Assembly (NCBI RefSeq): GCF_029948085.1 | Contig: NZ_JARZZP010000014.1 | Span: 1 to 64,000 of the forward strand | DNA: 64,000 bases | DNA from: Streptococcus taonis | Lineage (GTDB): Bacteria > Bacillota > Bacilli > Lactobacillales > Streptococcaceae | Reading direction: 5' to 3' | Part shown: piece by piece, positions 44,231 to 53,807 of the stretch | Layout: every line of letters begins with the position of its first letter | Position numbering within the stretch: the stretch's first letter is position 1 | The notes under the pieces: generated by a model | Seen by the model: only the letters and a program-made list of their open reading frames with translations | What the model was told of the DNA's origin: nothing | Database searches by the model: none | Position numbers and translations under genes: made by a program

Positions 44231-44442
44231 CTTATCTTCGTAAAATCATAGTGAGATAGAAAACGATAGAGATTTCCCAGAAGCCCCTGATAGATTTCTT
44301 TTCCATTATAGGTCAGAGAAGTAATGACAGTAGTATCTGGAAGAGTCACACAGCCTGAAAGTGATAGCATGAGTGCTTCATAATCTTCGTATTCTAAAAC
44401 GCGATCGACTTGATAGGTGTCTTTGTAAGTTAATCGAAACAT
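44227..44442 (-). CDS. DUF4649 family small protein
   Basis: 71 aa, small alpha/beta protein. The start MFRLTYKDTYQVDRVLEYED is as remembered for DUF4649, a streptococcal family of unknown role found between rex and the cysteine desulfurase. Nine bases separate it from the DUF1831 gene. Confidence 0.85.
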   Translation of the reverse strand: MFRLTYKDTYQVDRVLEYEDYEALMLSLSGCVTLPDTTVITSLTYNGKEIYQGLLGNLYRFLSHYDFTKIS

Positions 44443-44451
44443 GATTGCCTT

Positions 44452-44799
44452 CTATCTTTCGCTTTTAGTAAAGACATCACGTTCAACAAGACTATCCATC
44501 AAGAAGTAAAATTTCTCTTGGTGGATATGAGTTTTTTCTGACTTAAAGATATCGACTAAACGTAGACCAAATTTATCAGTGATGTTGATTTTTGCACCTG
44601 TTAAGTCTTTGTTGATGATAATCTTAAGTTGGAAACCTTCCCCACTATTTGGAACTTTTTCAAGAAGACGTGTTAGTTCATAGTTACCAACCTTAGTTTC
44701 AAAAAAAGTGTTATCTTTTAGAGTGAACTTTTTGACGGTTGGGCTAAGTGTGTAATTATAACGGCAATTTTTAAGACTAATGGTTTTTTCGAATGCCAT
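44452..44799 (-). CDS. DUF1831 family protein
   Basis: 115 aa from ATG 44799 (MAFEKTIS), which has SD GGAGG 8 nt upstream. The ATG 15 bp earlier overlaps that SD and is less likely. DUF1831 is a small protein almost always next to a cysteine desulfurase in lactic acid bacteria, as here, so a partner role in sulfur transfer is plausible but not shown. Confidence 0.88.
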   Translation of the reverse strand: MAFEKTISLKNCRYNYTLSPTVKKFTLKDNTFFETKVGNYELTRLLEKVPNSGEGFQLKIIINKDLTGAKINITDKFGLRLVDIFKSEKTHIHQEKFYFLMDSLVERDVFTKSER

Positions 44800-44803
44800 T
44801 GAG

Positions 44804-45919
44804 TTAACCTCCAATGATTTCTTTTAGAGTTTGTGCGAGAGTGATTATTTCTTGCTCTGTATTTTGAGGTGAAATGCTGACGCGAACGGATTCGTGTAAG
44901 CGAGGAGAGTCTTCACCGTAGAAAGCCTGAAGAACATGACTAACTTGAACGACACCTGCAGTACAAGCAGAGCCAGTTGAAATAGAAATACCTTCAAGAT
45001 CTAGACGAAGGAGTAGTAGATCATTACGTTGACCTGGGAATCCAATATTAAGGACATAAGGTAGCTGGTCATTTCCTTGATTGAGGTAATAGTCTGTGTC
45101 AGCCATTTCCTTTAAGAATGTTTCTTTTAGTTTTTGAACCTTTTCAAAGTTTTGTGCTTGGTTTTCAAGATCATCCTTTAGAGCTGCTACCATTCCCACA
45201 ATGGCAGGAAGATTTTCTGTTCCTGCTCTTTTTTTCTGCTCTTGATCGCCACCATGAAGGTAGGAGTCAAAATCTGTAGATGCAGCATAGAGAAAACCAA
45301 CTCCTTTTGGACCATAAAATTTGTGTGCAGAAGCGCTAAGAAAATCAATTCCCAATTTTTCGGGAAGAATCTCTAATTTACCAACTGCCTGAACCGCATC
45401 GACATGATAGACGGCTGGATGATTTTTTAGAACTTCCCCAATTTCAGCAATAGGTAAAAGTGTACCAGTTTCATTGTTTGCAAACATAGTAGAAACAAGA
45501 ATGGTATCTTCACGCAGTGCATTTTTGACCTGGTCTGCAGTAATTTCTTGATTTTCAGGCTGTAAAATAGTCACTTCAAAACCGAAATTTTCAACCAAGT
45601 ATTTGATGGGTTCTAGAACAGCATGGTGCTCAATCGCAGTAGTGATAATGTGCTTTCCACGATTTTGATGGCGAAGGCAGTAGCCGATGATAGCAGTATT
45701 ATTGCTTTCAGTACCACCAGTGGTAAAGAATATATGTTGTGGCTTTGTTCCTAGTAAACTTGCTAGTTCTTGACGAGCTTCTCGTAATAGTTTACCTGCT
45801 TGGCGCCCATGTCCATGAATACTAGAAGGGTTGCCATAAGTTTCCTGCATGACTTGAGTCATTGCTGAGATAGCAACTGCTGACATAGGAGTCGTAGCAG
45901 CATTATCCAAATAAATCAA
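44804..45919 (-). CDS. Cysteine desulfurase (NifS/IscS family)
   Basis: 371 aa. PLP Lys200 in SASAHKFYGP, active Cys319 in STGSACTAG. Provides persulfide sulfur for thiolation or cofactor synthesis; tRNA thiolation by a partner MnmA or ThiI is usual for this streptococcal copy. Located 15 bp after prs and followed by DUF1831 with near overlap. Confidence 0.95.
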   Translation of the reverse strand: MIYLDNAATTPMSAVAISAMTQVMQETYGNPSSIHGHGRQAGKLLREARQELASLLGTKPQHIFFTTGGTESNNTAIIGYCLRHQNRGKHIITTAIEHHAVLEPIKYLVENFGFEVTILQPENQEITADQVKNALREDTILVSTMFANNETGTLLPIAEIGEVLKNHPAVYHVDAVQAVGKLEILPEKLGIDFLSASAHKFYGPKGVGFLYAASTDFDSYLHGGDQEQKKRAGTENLPAIVGMVAALKDDLENQAQNFEKVQKLKETFLKEMADTDYYLNQGNDQLPYVLNIGFPGQRNDLLLLRLDLEGISISTGSACTAGVVQVSHVLQAFYGEDSPRLHESVRVSISPQNTEQEIITLAQTLKEIIGG

Positions 45920-45934
45920 AAGCTCACCTGATTT

Positions 45935-46879
45935 CTATTTAAATAGTGGACTAACTGGTTTTCTTTCGTGAATACGAACCATAGCATCACCAATCAATTC
46001 GCTAGCAGTGATGTATTGTACGTTTTTAGGTGTTTTCCCTTTAGTTGCAACAGAGTCTGTTACCAAGATTTCCTTGATATTTGCTGCATCTAACAATTCT
46101 GCAGCACCTTCAACAAAAAGTCCGTGACTTGAAACAGCATAGATTTCAGTTGCGCCTTCGCGTTCCACGATTTTAGATGCTTCAGAGAAAGTACGTCCAG
46201 TGTTAAGAATATCATCGATTAAGATTGCTTTTTTACCTTCAACATCACCAATGATATAGCCTTGGTTGCGTTCAGAATCATCTTGCGCATAGTCGATAAT
46301 CGCAATTGGAGCATCAAGATATTCAGCAAGGCTACGAGCACGTTTTACACCAGAGTTCTTAGGGCTAACGACAACCACATCTGAACCAACGAGTCCTTTA
46401 TCACAATAGTGTTTTGCAAAAAGTGGAATTGTGTAGAGGTTATCAACTGGAATGTCAAAGAAACCTTGAACCTGAACGGCATGGAGGTCTAGAGTCAATA
46501 CGCGACTAACTCCAGCTTTGACCAACATATTTGCAACAAGCTTGGCAGTAAGTGGTTCGCGAGAAGAAGCGATACGGTCTTGACGCGCGTAGCCAAAGTA
46601 AGGAAGGACAACGTTAATCGTATTTGCACTAGCGCGAACACAGGCATCAACCATAATCAAGAGTTCCATCAAGTGATTGTTGACAGGGTAGCTGGTTGAT
46701 TGGATGATATAGACGTCATAACCACGGACACTTTCTTCGATGTTGACTTGGATTTCACCGTCTGAAAATTGACGGGAAGACAACTTCCCAAGTGGTACAC
46801 CAGCTGCATCAGCAATTTTTTGAGCAATTTCCTGATTGGAATTGAGAGCGAAAAGCTTCATGTTTTTTGTATCTGACAT
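45935..46879 (-). CDS. prs: Ribose-phosphate pyrophosphokinase
   Basis: Makes PRPP from ribose-5-phosphate and ATP. 314 aa, standard length. N-terminal [18 protein letters not shown]/Mg region [11 protein letters not shown] (about 130-140), PRPP loop [12 protein letters not shown] (about 214-225). This paralogue begins the minus-strand group with the cysteine desulfurase. SD GAGGA upstream. Confidence 0.97.
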   Translation of the reverse strand: MSDTKNMKLFALNSNQEIAQKIADAAGVPLGKLSSRQFSDGEIQVNIEESVRGYDVYIIQSTSYPVNNHLMELLIMVDACVRASANTINVVLPYFGYARQDRIASSREPLTAKLVANMLVKAGVSRVLTLDLHAVQVQGFFDIPVDNLYTIPLFAKHYCDKGLVGSDVVVVSPKNSGVKRARSLAEYLDAPIAIIDYAQDDSERNQGYIIGDVEGKKAILIDDILNTGRTFSEASKIVEREGATEIYAVSSHGLFVEGAAELLDAANIKEILVTDSVATKGKTPKNVQYITASELIGDAMVRIHERKPVSPLFK

Positions 46880-47041
46880 TGATAAACCGTCCTCTATAAA
46901 CTATGTGAAGCTGTGTAGTAAACTATTTTTCTTAAAAATCCTTGTCTCTTAGTCTGAGAAAAGCTTATTTGAAGAAAGTATTTGCGACACAGATTCTATT
47001 ATTTTTTATCCCTTCTATTCTATCAAAAAAAGAAGATTATT

Positions 47042-47611
47042 TCAGTATTTTTTCATATTTTCTATAAAACGAACTAATTTTGAGGGTGCTTTTTGATAAT
47101 CGATGCCATTTGCCTCTAAAAAGTCCTTAAAATCAAGCTTTCCTTGGTCGCCATTTTCCACTTCTAACTCCAGTTCGTAGTCAACAATATCGAAGTAATG
47201 GCTTTGATCAAGTGCCATAAGACCTATAGAAGTTTCCTTTTCGTAACGAATGGTCGTCAAACAACCTAAAACAGTCCAATCTCTTGGTAAAATACCGCGG
47301 GAGAGGAGTTCATCAAGAATCATTCCTTGAGGGAGTTTTCCTGATTCAAGGCATTTGGTGGTTTCTTCTAAGCTTAAAGCTTGATTATATTCCATATTTC
47401 CTATGGTTTGTGGGATTTTAATAGTCAATTCAGCACTATCCTCAAAAGTACGAATGCGCATGGCGATTTTATTCTGACGGAGATAAAAATCTGGCGTGTC
47501 TAGGTAATAGTTTTTCTGTGTTATCGGTAAAATTTCCGAAAAATTTGCCTGTAATTGGTGGTACTCTTCCTCGGTTAAAAGAGTTTTCATTTCAATTTCC
47601 AAATGTTTCAT
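47042..47611 (-). CDS. CYTH domain protein (YjbK-like triphosphatase fold)
   Basis: 189 aa. The ExExK signature is present as EIEMK at the N-terminus, followed by the eight-strand tunnel pattern (MRIRTFEDSAELTIK, about 51-65). Inorganic triphosphatase or thiamine-triphosphatase-like activity is the family expectation. Divergent from relQ, the usual YjbK-YjbM neighbourhood of Firmicutes, which suggests a link to alarmone metabolism. Confidence 0.92.
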   Translation of the reverse strand: MKHLEIEMKTLLTEEEYHQLQANFSEILPITQKNYYLDTPDFYLRQNKIAMRIRTFEDSAELTIKIPQTIGNMEYNQALSLEETTKCLESGKLPQGMILDELLSRGILPRDWTVLGCLTTIRYEKETSIGLMALDQSHYFDIVDYELELEVENGDQGKLDFKDFLEANGIDYQKAPSKLVRFIENMKKY

Positions 47612-47648
47612 TTTTTTAACCTTTTCCTTATCTATGAAAGCGATTATA

Positions 47649-47657
47649 TGGTATAAT
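47649..47657 (+). promoter_or_regulatory. Extended -10 promoter of relQ-nadK-rluD
   Basis: TGGTATAAT (hexamer 47652-47657), about 90 bp before the relQ ATG. Confidence 0.6.
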
Positions 47658-47746
47658 AAGCATTGTATTTATTGTATATGATTTTTTCTATAAAATCAAA
47701 GACTAGATAAATCTAAAGTGTATAGAGAATTGGACACAAAAAATAT

Positions 47747-48418
47747 ATGATTACAGAATGGGAAGAGTTTTTAGATCCTTACATTCAGGCTGTTGGAGAG
47801 TTGAAGATTAAACTTCGTGGTATTCGCAAACAATACCGTAAGCAAAATAAACATTCTCCAATCGAGTTTGTAACTGGTCGCGTTAAACCGATTGAAAGTA
47901 TAAAGGAAAAAATGGTGCGTCGTGGAATCGGCTATGATACACTTGAGCAAGACTTGCAAGATATTGCAGGTTTGCGTGTTATGGTTCAGTTTGTAGATGA
48001 CGTGCAAGAAGTTGTCTCTATCCTTCATAAAAGACAGGATATGAGAGTCGTCCAAGAACGAGACTATATTAAGCATCGTAAGGCTTCTGGCTATCGTTCG
48101 TATCACTTGATTATCGAGTACACTGTTGACACGATTAAGGGTGCTAAAACGATTTTAGTTGAGATTCAGATTCGAACTTTGGCTATGAATTTTTGGGCAA
48201 CAATCGAACATTCGCTCAACTATAAATATCAGGGAGATTTCCCAGAGGAAATCAAGGAAAGACTTGCCATTACAGCGAGGATTTCTCACCAGTTAGACGA
48301 AGAAATGAGCAAAATTCGTGATGATATTCAAGAAGCACAAGCTCTCTTTGATCCCTTACATAGAAAGTTAAATGACGGGGTAGGAAACAGTGACGATACC
48401 GATGAAGAATACAGGTAA
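47747..48418 (+). CDS. relQ: Small alarmone synthetase RelQ (GTP pyrophosphokinase, YjbM)
   Basis: Synthesises (p)ppGpp from GTP/GDP and ATP; no hydrolase domain. 223 aa. RelA_SpoT synthetase motifs: [13 protein letters not shown] (about 44-56), [22 protein letters not shown] (about 110-120), [12 protein letters not shown] (about 141-152). First gene of relQ-nadK-rluD-pta, overlapping nadK by 17 nt. Confidence 0.95.
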   Translation: MITEWEEFLDPYIQAVGELKIKLRGIRKQYRKQNKHSPIEFVTGRVKPIESIKEKMVRRGIGYDTLEQDLQDIAGLRVMVQFVDDVQEVVSILHKRQDMRVVQERDYIKHRKASGYRSYHLIIEYTVDTIKGAKTILVEIQIRTLAMNFWATIEHSLNYKYQGDFPEEIKERLAITARISHQLDEEMSKIRDDIQEAQALFDPLHRKLNDGVGNSDDTDEEYR

Positions 48419-49220
48419 ACGAATTGATCTAATCGCTAACCGCAAGCCTCAAAGTCAAAGAGTCCTATATGAGTTAAAAGATCGACTCAGGAAAAATAAC
48501 TTTATATTAAACGACAAAAATCCAGATATTGTGATTTCCATTGGTGGAGATGGCATGCTCTTGTCTGCCTTTCACAAGTATGAAGACCAGCTGGATAAGG
48601 TTCGCTTTGTGGGAGTTCATACGGGACACCTGGGATTTTATACGGACTATCGTGATTTCGAACTAGATCAACTGGTTACTAATTTGCTCTTAGACAGTGG
48701 AGCTCGAGTATCATACCCGCTTTTAAATGTAAAGATTTTTCTGGAAAATGGTGAAGTGAAAATTTTCCGTGCCTTGAACGAAGCAAGCATTCGGAGAACT
48801 GACAGAACCATGGTAGCGGATGTTGTCATCAATCATGTACCGTTTGAACGCTTTCGGGGAGATGGTTTGACTGTCTCGACACCAACTGGAAGTACCGCCT
48901 ATAATAAATCTCTCGGTGGGGCTGTATTGCATCACACTATCGAAGCTCTACAATTAACGGAGATTGCCAGTTTGAACAATCGTGTTTACCGAACCCTCGG
49001 TTCGTCAATCATTGTACCTAAGAAGGATAAGATCGAGTTGATACCGACTCGCAATGACTATCATACGATATCAGTTGACAATAGTGTTTATTCCTTCCGT
49101 AATATTGAGCGAATAGAGTACCAGATTGATCACCACAAGATCCACTTTGTCGCAACTCCAAGTCATACCAGTTTTTGGAATCGTGTCAAGGATGCCTTTA
49201 TTGGTGAGGTGGATGAATGA
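48402..49220 (+). CDS. nadK: NAD kinase
   Basis: Phosphorylates NAD to NADP. 272 aa from ATG 48402 ([10 protein letters not shown]). An in-frame GTG at 48390 is less likely. GGDG (about 48-51) and the conserved TPTGSTAYN (about 151-159). Overlaps relQ by 17 nt and the pseudouridine synthase by 4 nt. Confidence 0.96.
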   Translation: MKNTGKRIDLIANRKPQSQRVLYELKDRLRKNNFILNDKNPDIVISIGGDGMLLSAFHKYEDQLDKVRFVGVHTGHLGFYTDYRDFELDQLVTNLLLDSGARVSYPLLNVKIFLENGEVKIFRALNEASIRRTDRTMVADVVINHVPFERFRGDGLTVSTPTGSTAYNKSLGGAVLHHTIEALQLTEIASLNNRVYRTLGSSIIVPKKDKIELIPTRNDYHTISVDNSVYSFRNIERIEYQIDHHKIHFVATPSHTSFWNRVKDAFIGEVDE

Positions 49221-50116
49221 GATTTGAGTTCATTGCTGACGAACACGTCAAGGTAAAGACCTTTTTAAAAAAGCATGAAGTCTCTAAAGGTTTGCTAGCC
49301 AAAATCAAGTTTCGAGGTGGAGATATTCGCGTAAACGGTCATCCACAAAATGCAACCTATCTCTTGGATATAGGAGATGTGGTTGTCATCGACATTCCTC
49401 CTGAGGAAGGTTTCGAGACACTGGAAGCCATTGATTATCCACTGGATATTCTGTTTGAGGATGATCATTTCTTGATTTTAAACAAACCCTTTGGTGTGGC
49501 ATCAATTCCGAGCGTCAATCATTCTAATACCATAGCTAACTTTATCAAGGGCTACTATGTGAAACAGAACTATGAAAATCAGCAGGTTCACATTGTAACC
49601 AGACTAGATCGAGATACTTCGGGTTTGATGCTTTTTGCGAAACATGGTTATGCTCATGCTAGACTAGACAAACAGTTGCAAAAGAAAGCCATTGAAAAGC
49701 GCTATTTTGCTCTGGTTAAAGGAGATGGTTTTCTGGAACCTCAAGGTGAGATTATTGCACCGATTGCCCGTGACGAAGATTCAATCATTACTAGACGAGT
49801 TGCAAAAGGTGGTAAGTATGCCCATACTTCCTATCGTATAGTGGAGTCTTATGGCAATATTTATCTAGTTGATATTCGACTGCATACAGGAAGGACACAC
49901 CAGATTCGTGTCCATTTCTCCCATATCGGTTTCCCTTTGCTTGGTGATGACCTCTATGGTGGTAGTCTTGAACATGGCATAGAGCGTCAAGCTCTGCATT
50001 GCCATTACTTATCGTTTTATCATCCTTTTCTTGAAGAGCAGTTGGAGATGGAAAGTCCACTGCCGGATGATTTCAATACTCTTATAACTCAGTTATCAAA
50101 TAATAATTTATCTTAA
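49217..50116 (+). CDS. RluA/RluD-family pseudouridine synthase
   Basis: 299 aa. N-terminal S4-like region ([20 protein letters not shown]), catalytic Asp131 in [14 protein letters not shown], late [13 protein letters not shown] motif (about 219-231). Modifies uridines in 23S rRNA or similar RNA; exact site not predictable. Four-nt overlap with nadK. Confidence 0.95.
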   Translation: MRFEFIADEHVKVKTFLKKHEVSKGLLAKIKFRGGDIRVNGHPQNATYLLDIGDVVVIDIPPEEGFETLEAIDYPLDILFEDDHFLILNKPFGVASIPSVNHSNTIANFIKGYYVKQNYENQQVHIVTRLDRDTSGLMLFAKHGYAHARLDKQLQKKAIEKRYFALVKGDGFLEPQGEIIAPIARDEDSIITRRVAKGGKYAHTSYRIVESYGNIYLVDIRLHTGRTHQIRVHFSHIGFPLLGDDLYGGSLEHGIERQALHCHYLSFYHPFLEEQLEMESPLPDDFNTLITQLSNNNLS

Positions 50117-50131
50117 AAGGAGTCAAAACTC

Positions 50132-51106
50132 ATGGAAGTTTTTGAAAATTTAAAAGCCAACCTAGTTGGTAAAAATGCACGTATTGTCTTGCCTGAAGGT
50201 GAAGAACCACGCATTCTTCAAGCAACAAAACGCATCGTAAAAGAAACAGAAGTTATTCCTGTCCTACTTGGAAATCCTGATAAAATTAAAATCTATCTTG
50301 AAATCGAAGGAATCATGGATGGTTATGAAGTAATCGATCCTGCACATTATCCTCAATTTGAAGACATGGTAGCATCACTTGTAGAACGTCGTAAAGGAAA
50401 AATGACTGAAGAAGAAGCTCGAGAAATCTTGGTTAAAGACGTGAACTATTTTGGTGTTATGTTGGTATACATGGGCTTGGTAGATGGAATGGTTTCGGGA
50501 GCTATTCACTCTACTGCGGCAACTGTTCGTCCAGCCCTTCAAATCATTAAAACACGTCCAAATGTTAGTCGTACTTCAGGTGCCTTCCTTATGGTTCGTG
50601 GCACTGAGCGTTACCTATTTGGTGACTGTGCCATCAATATCAATCCTGATGCTGAAGCTTTGGCAGAAATTGCGATTAACTCTGCTATCACAGCTAAGAT
50701 GTTCGGTATCGAACCAAAAATTGCAATGCTAAGCTATTCAACTAAAGGTTCTGGTTTTGGTGAAAGCGTAGATAAAGTTGTTGAAGCAACTAAGATTGCT
50801 CATGATCTTCGTCCTGACCTTGAAATTGATGGGGAATTGCAATTCGATGCTGCCTTTGTTCCAGAAACAGCTGCTCTTAAAGCACCAGGAAGTAAGGTTG
50901 CTGGACAAGCAAACGTCTTTATCTTCCCAGGTATCGAAGCAGGGAATATTGGCTACAAGATGGCAGAACGTCTCGGTGGCTTTGCAGCGGTTGGTCCAGT
51001 ATTGCAAGGTTTGAACAAACCAGTTAATGACCTTTCACGTGGATGTAATTCAGACGACGTCTTCAAACTTACTCTTATCACAGCAGCCCAAGCTGTACAC
51101 CAATAA
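50132..51106 (+). CDS. pta: Phosphate acetyltransferase
   Basis: Interconverts acetyl-CoA and acetyl phosphate in the Pta-AckA pathway. 324 aa, the short single-domain form. Motifs: IVLPEGEEPRIL (about 18-29), GMVSGAIHSTAATVRPALQI (about 116-135), GELQFDAAFVP (about 234-244). SD AAAAGGAG. Terminator at 51117-51143. Confidence 0.97.
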   Translation: MEVFENLKANLVGKNARIVLPEGEEPRILQATKRIVKETEVIPVLLGNPDKIKIYLEIEGIMDGYEVIDPAHYPQFEDMVASLVERRKGKMTEEEAREILVKDVNYFGVMLVYMGLVDGMVSGAIHSTAATVRPALQIIKTRPNVSRTSGAFLMVRGTERYLFGDCAININPDAEALAEIAINSAITAKMFGIEPKIAMLSYSTKGSGFGESVDKVVEATKIAHDLRPDLEIDGELQFDAAFVPETAALKAPGSKVAGQANVFIFPGIEAGNIGYKMAERLGGFAAVGPVLQGLNKPVNDLSRGCNSDDVFKLTLITAAQAVHQ

Positions 51107-51116
51107 AATACAAGAT

Positions 51117-51143
51117 AGCTCCTTTTCTGTTAAAGGAGCTTTT
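51117..51143 (+). terminator. Terminator of pta
   Basis: AGCTCCTTT (51117-51125), loop TCTGTT, AAAGGAGCT (51132-51140), short T-run. Confidence 0.85.
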
Positions 51144-51210
51144 CAAGTAGGGAGTAATTGAAGAAGGCCTTTTGTTTTTTACTAGACTTTGGGGCAAGTT
51201 ATACTCATAA

Positions 51211-51471
51211 TCAATTATTTTCAAAAAGCAACCTAGTCCATTGTCTGCTGACAGTGGACTTTAAAACGGTTTTTTCCAGTCCTTGAATAACTTCTTGAAG
51301 CTTATCAATGACGGCTTCTAATGTTTGGAAAGCCTTATTTTTAAAGCCTCGTTTTCGAATTTCTTTCCAGACTTGTTCAATAGGGTTCATTTCTGGTGCA
51401 TAAGGTGGAATTAGAGGGGATTGCTTTGGGCAGTTCCTTTTTAATGTAAAAGGAGTAGAATCATAGCGTTT
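51211..51471 (-). pseudogene. IS630-type transposase remnant (C-terminal fragment)
   Basis: On the minus strand a frame runs from 51471 to TGA 51211-51213 and encodes the C-terminal end of an IS630-family DDE transposase: LIPPYAPEMNPIEQVWKEIR (with the catalytic Glu), then KRGFKNKAFQTLEAVIDKLQ and a short tail. An in-frame TAG at 51472-51474 and loss of the upstream two thirds show it is dead. No terminal inverted repeats were identified. Similar fragments of IS630-Spn1 are common in this genus. Confidence 0.85.
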
Positions 51472-51474
51472 CTA

Positions 51475-51770
51475 AATTGTTAATCATTCAAAACAGATTG
51501 TGATGGGACTATTCTAGCTTTAGAATTCTTCAAAAATTAACATTTAAGGTAATCAATTACTTAGAAGAGTACAAAAACATTTAATTTATAGGGATTCTAA
51601 GTCTAGAATTGCATGGATATTTATGAAAACAGAATATTCGATAGATAGGATTGTTCTATTCTGAAAGATTTGAGCTGTCAATTGTGTAGGATAGTATTAT
51701 TCTATGTTAGATTCCAGTAAAAATGATTGGATAAATGATATTAAAGAAAAATCAAAATCATAATTTTGTT
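51475..51770. other. AT-rich intergenic stretch, no gene seen
   Basis: Contains several TCTAGAAT/ATTCTA-type strings and A/T tracts, possibly decayed mobile-element DNA, but nothing that can be named. Confidence 0.4.
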
Positions 51771-51775
51771 TAATA

Positions 51776-51784
51776 TGGTATAAT
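51776..51784 (+). promoter_or_regulatory. Extended -10 promoter of the unknown two-gene module
   Basis: TGGTATAAT (hexamer 51779-51784), 36 bp before the ATG at 51821. SD AATGAGGTAG. Confidence 0.65.
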
Positions 51785-51820
51785 ATTTCTAATAATTTAA
51801 ACATAATGAGGTAGTAATTT

Positions 51821-52822
51821 ATGGATGAAGTTTTATTTTTTGGAGAAGATGACTTCGATATTCTTGATATTGATGGTTATGAACTAAAACCCTCATCGTT
51901 TTTTAATAAGTTACCAGAAATAGCCAAACCTTTAGTCAAAAATGCAAATAAAATCTTATCTGAAGTAGAAAAAATGTTATATTCTGCTCCAGCCTTTATC
52001 AATGTTGTCCAATCTAGTATACCTGAAGAGGTTTTTCAGGCAATTCTTTCTCCAGAACAACGGGAACAAATTGCTCAAGGAGTGTTAAAATTAATGACAA
52101 AGAAAGATGGCTCTCTCTTGGCTGTATTAGTAAACACTAATACTAATAAAGTCATTGGAAATGTACCATTGAAATCTGTTAAGTTGACACCAGAATTAAA
52201 TAAAGCGTTAGCCGATTATTCGTCACAAATTCAAATGGCTCAGATTGCAGAGGAGATTCAGAATGTACAATATGCTATTGAGGACGTCAGAAAAGGACAG
52301 GAGTCAGATAGACTTGCAATAGCCTATAGTTGTCAACAGAAACTCTTGCAAGCTAGAGAAATATCAGATTCAAACATTAGAACAATGATGTTACTGCAAG
52401 TTATTTCAGATGCAGAAGATAGTAGAAATCTCTTAATGCTTAGTCAAAAATCAAATGTAAATTTTATCAAAGAACAACCAGATTCTACTTGGGGTAAGTT
52501 ATTAAAAGGGGATAAACCAGATAAAATTGAAGCTCGTATGAATGAGATTAGAGATGGATTAGCAGCTGTAAATATTGTTTCACTATCAGCAGCAATAGCT
52601 TATAATGAGTTGGGCGAGAAAAAAGCTGCTCAAAAAAGTTTGGATTACTTTGGGAAATTTATTAACGAAACTTATCTCAGTTCTCAGGAATTAGTAGAGA
52701 GACTCGATCTACTTGATCCTTCTCCTACAAATTACTGGACAAAAGAATTGCCAAAAATTGAAACTTCTATAATGAAATTGCCAAATAAACCAGATTCTAT
52801 TGAGACAGAGGTGTTAGAATGA
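51821..52822 (+). CDS. Hypothetical protein of an accessory two-gene module
   Basis: 333 aa, acidic, no signal peptide. Acidic N-terminus (FFGEDDFDILDIDGYELKPS), a middle part with a beta-like SLLAVLVNTNTNKVIGNVPL segment (about 98-117), a coiled-coil-like helix (about 130-165) and a helical C-terminal half. No catalytic motif recognised. Its stop overlaps the start of the 65-aa zinc-finger gene by 4 nt (ATGA), so the two are coupled. It lies beside an IS remnant and interrupts a housekeeping region, suggesting horizontal acquisition. Confidence 0.85.
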   Translation: MDEVLFFGEDDFDILDIDGYELKPSSFFNKLPEIAKPLVKNANKILSEVEKMLYSAPAFINVVQSSIPEEVFQAILSPEQREQIAQGVLKLMTKKDGSLLAVLVNTNTNKVIGNVPLKSVKLTPELNKALADYSSQIQMAQIAEEIQNVQYAIEDVRKGQESDRLAIAYSCQQKLLQAREISDSNIRTMMLLQVISDAEDSRNLLMLSQKSNVNFIKEQPDSTWGKLLKGDKPDKIEARMNEIRDGLAAVNIVSLSAAIAYNELGEKKAAQKSLDYFGKFINETYLSSQELVERLDLLDPSPTNYWTKELPKIETSIMKLPNKPDSIETEVLE

Positions 52823-53016
52823 AAAAAATAAAAAAATGCAAGACATGTACTAGGGATTTACCATCAAGTTATAAGCACAATAAGTGCGAATCATGTAGAA
52901 ACAAAAAAATAGATGAAGCAAAAAAGATACTTAAAGTTGTTGGACAAGTTGGAAGTGTGGTTACTCCAGTTGTAGTTGGTATGTTGATGAATAAAACTAA
53001 GAATAAGAAGAAATAA
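52819..53016 (+). CDS. Small zinc-finger protein with a hydrophobic C-terminal segment
   Basis: 65 aa. CKTC (about 7-10) and CESC (about 23-26) form a zinc ribbon. A hydrophobic stretch VVGQVGSVVTPVVVGMLM (about 40-57) could anchor it in the membrane, followed by a basic tail. Coupled to the 333-aa gene by ATGA. Family unknown. The combination suggests a membrane-tethered partner of the larger protein. Confidence 0.8.
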   Translation: MKKIKKCKTCTRDLPSSYKHNKCESCRNKKIDEAKKILKVVGQVGSVVTPVVVGMLMNKTKNKKK

Positions 53017-53053
53017 ACTAATCTATTAAGTACCTAGAAAGGAAACTCTCAAA

Positions 53054-53746
53054 TTGTCCTACAAATTTCTACTCTTCGACCTCGATCACACCTTACTCGA
53101 TTTTGATGCTGCTGAGGATATAGCTCTGACGCAACTCTTAGAAGAAGAAGGAGTAGAGGATATCCAAAATTACAAAGATTATTATGTGCCCATGAACAAA
53201 GCCCTTTGGAAGGATTTGGAACAGAAAAAAATTACAAAGGATGCGTTAATTAACACTCGTTTTGAAAAATTGTTTGCTCATTTTGGTATTGAAAAAGATG
53301 GGTCCTACTTAGCAGAGCGCTACCAGTTTTTCCTTTCCAAACAGGGGCAGACTTACCTAGGTGTGGAAGATTTATTAAAAAATTTGATAAAACAAGACTA
53401 TGAGCTCTATGCTGCGACAAATGGCATTACTGGCATTCAGACGGGACGTTTGGCTCAATCGGGTCTGGCACCTTATTTCAATCAAGTTTTTATCTCTGAA
53501 CAGCTGCAAACACAAAAACCGGATGCTCTCTTTTATGAAAAAATTGGTCAGCAGATTGAAGGTTTTAGCAAAGAAAAGACGCTGATGATTGGAGATTCCC
53601 TAACCGCCGACATTCAAGGTGGCAATAATGCTGGAATTGACACGATTTGGTACAACCCTCATCACCTAGAAAATTACACACAAGCCCAGCCGACTTACGA
53701 AATCCATTCTTATCAAGACTTGCTGGATTGTTTAGATAAACTGTAA
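53054..53746 (+). CDS. HAD-family hydrolase, YjjG-like nucleotidase
   Basis: 230 aa, TTG start at 53054 (SD AAAGGAA) because no ATG gives the conserved MSYKFLLFDLDHT start. HAD motif I DLDHT (Asp9, Asp11), motif II AATNG, motif III/IV KPDALFYEKI and MIGDSLTADIQGG (about 177-189). Probably dephosphorylates noncanonical pyrimidine nucleotides, as YjjG does. Confidence 0.9.
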   Translation: MSYKFLLFDLDHTLLDFDAAEDIALTQLLEEEGVEDIQNYKDYYVPMNKALWKDLEQKKITKDALINTRFEKLFAHFGIEKDGSYLAERYQFFLSKQGQTYLGVEDLLKNLIKQDYELYAATNGITGIQTGRLAQSGLAPYFNQVFISEQLQTQKPDALFYEKIGQQIEGFSKEKTLMIGDSLTADIQGGNNAGIDTIWYNPHHLENYTQAQPTYEIHSYQDLLDCLDKL

Positions 53747-53771
53747 AAAGTGGTTTAGATAGCCACTTTTT
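53745..53771 (+). terminator. Terminator after the HAD gene
   Basis: AAAAAGTGG (53745-53753), loop TTTAGATAG, CCACTTTTT (53763-53771). The ung promoter begins at its last base. Confidence 0.88.
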
Positions 53772-53779
53772 GCTATAAT
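53771..53779 (+). promoter_or_regulatory. Extended -10 promoter of ung-mutX-pyrC
   Basis: TGCTATAAT (hexamer 53774-53779), 28 bp before the ung ATG. Confidence 0.75.
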
Positions 53780-53807
53780 AGAGGCAGTAAAAACGAAGGA
53801 GTTGGCT

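Noticed and set aside
51211-51471. A functional IS630 element
   Set aside because: Only the C-terminal part of the transposase is present, with an in-frame stop and no terminal inverted repeats seen.
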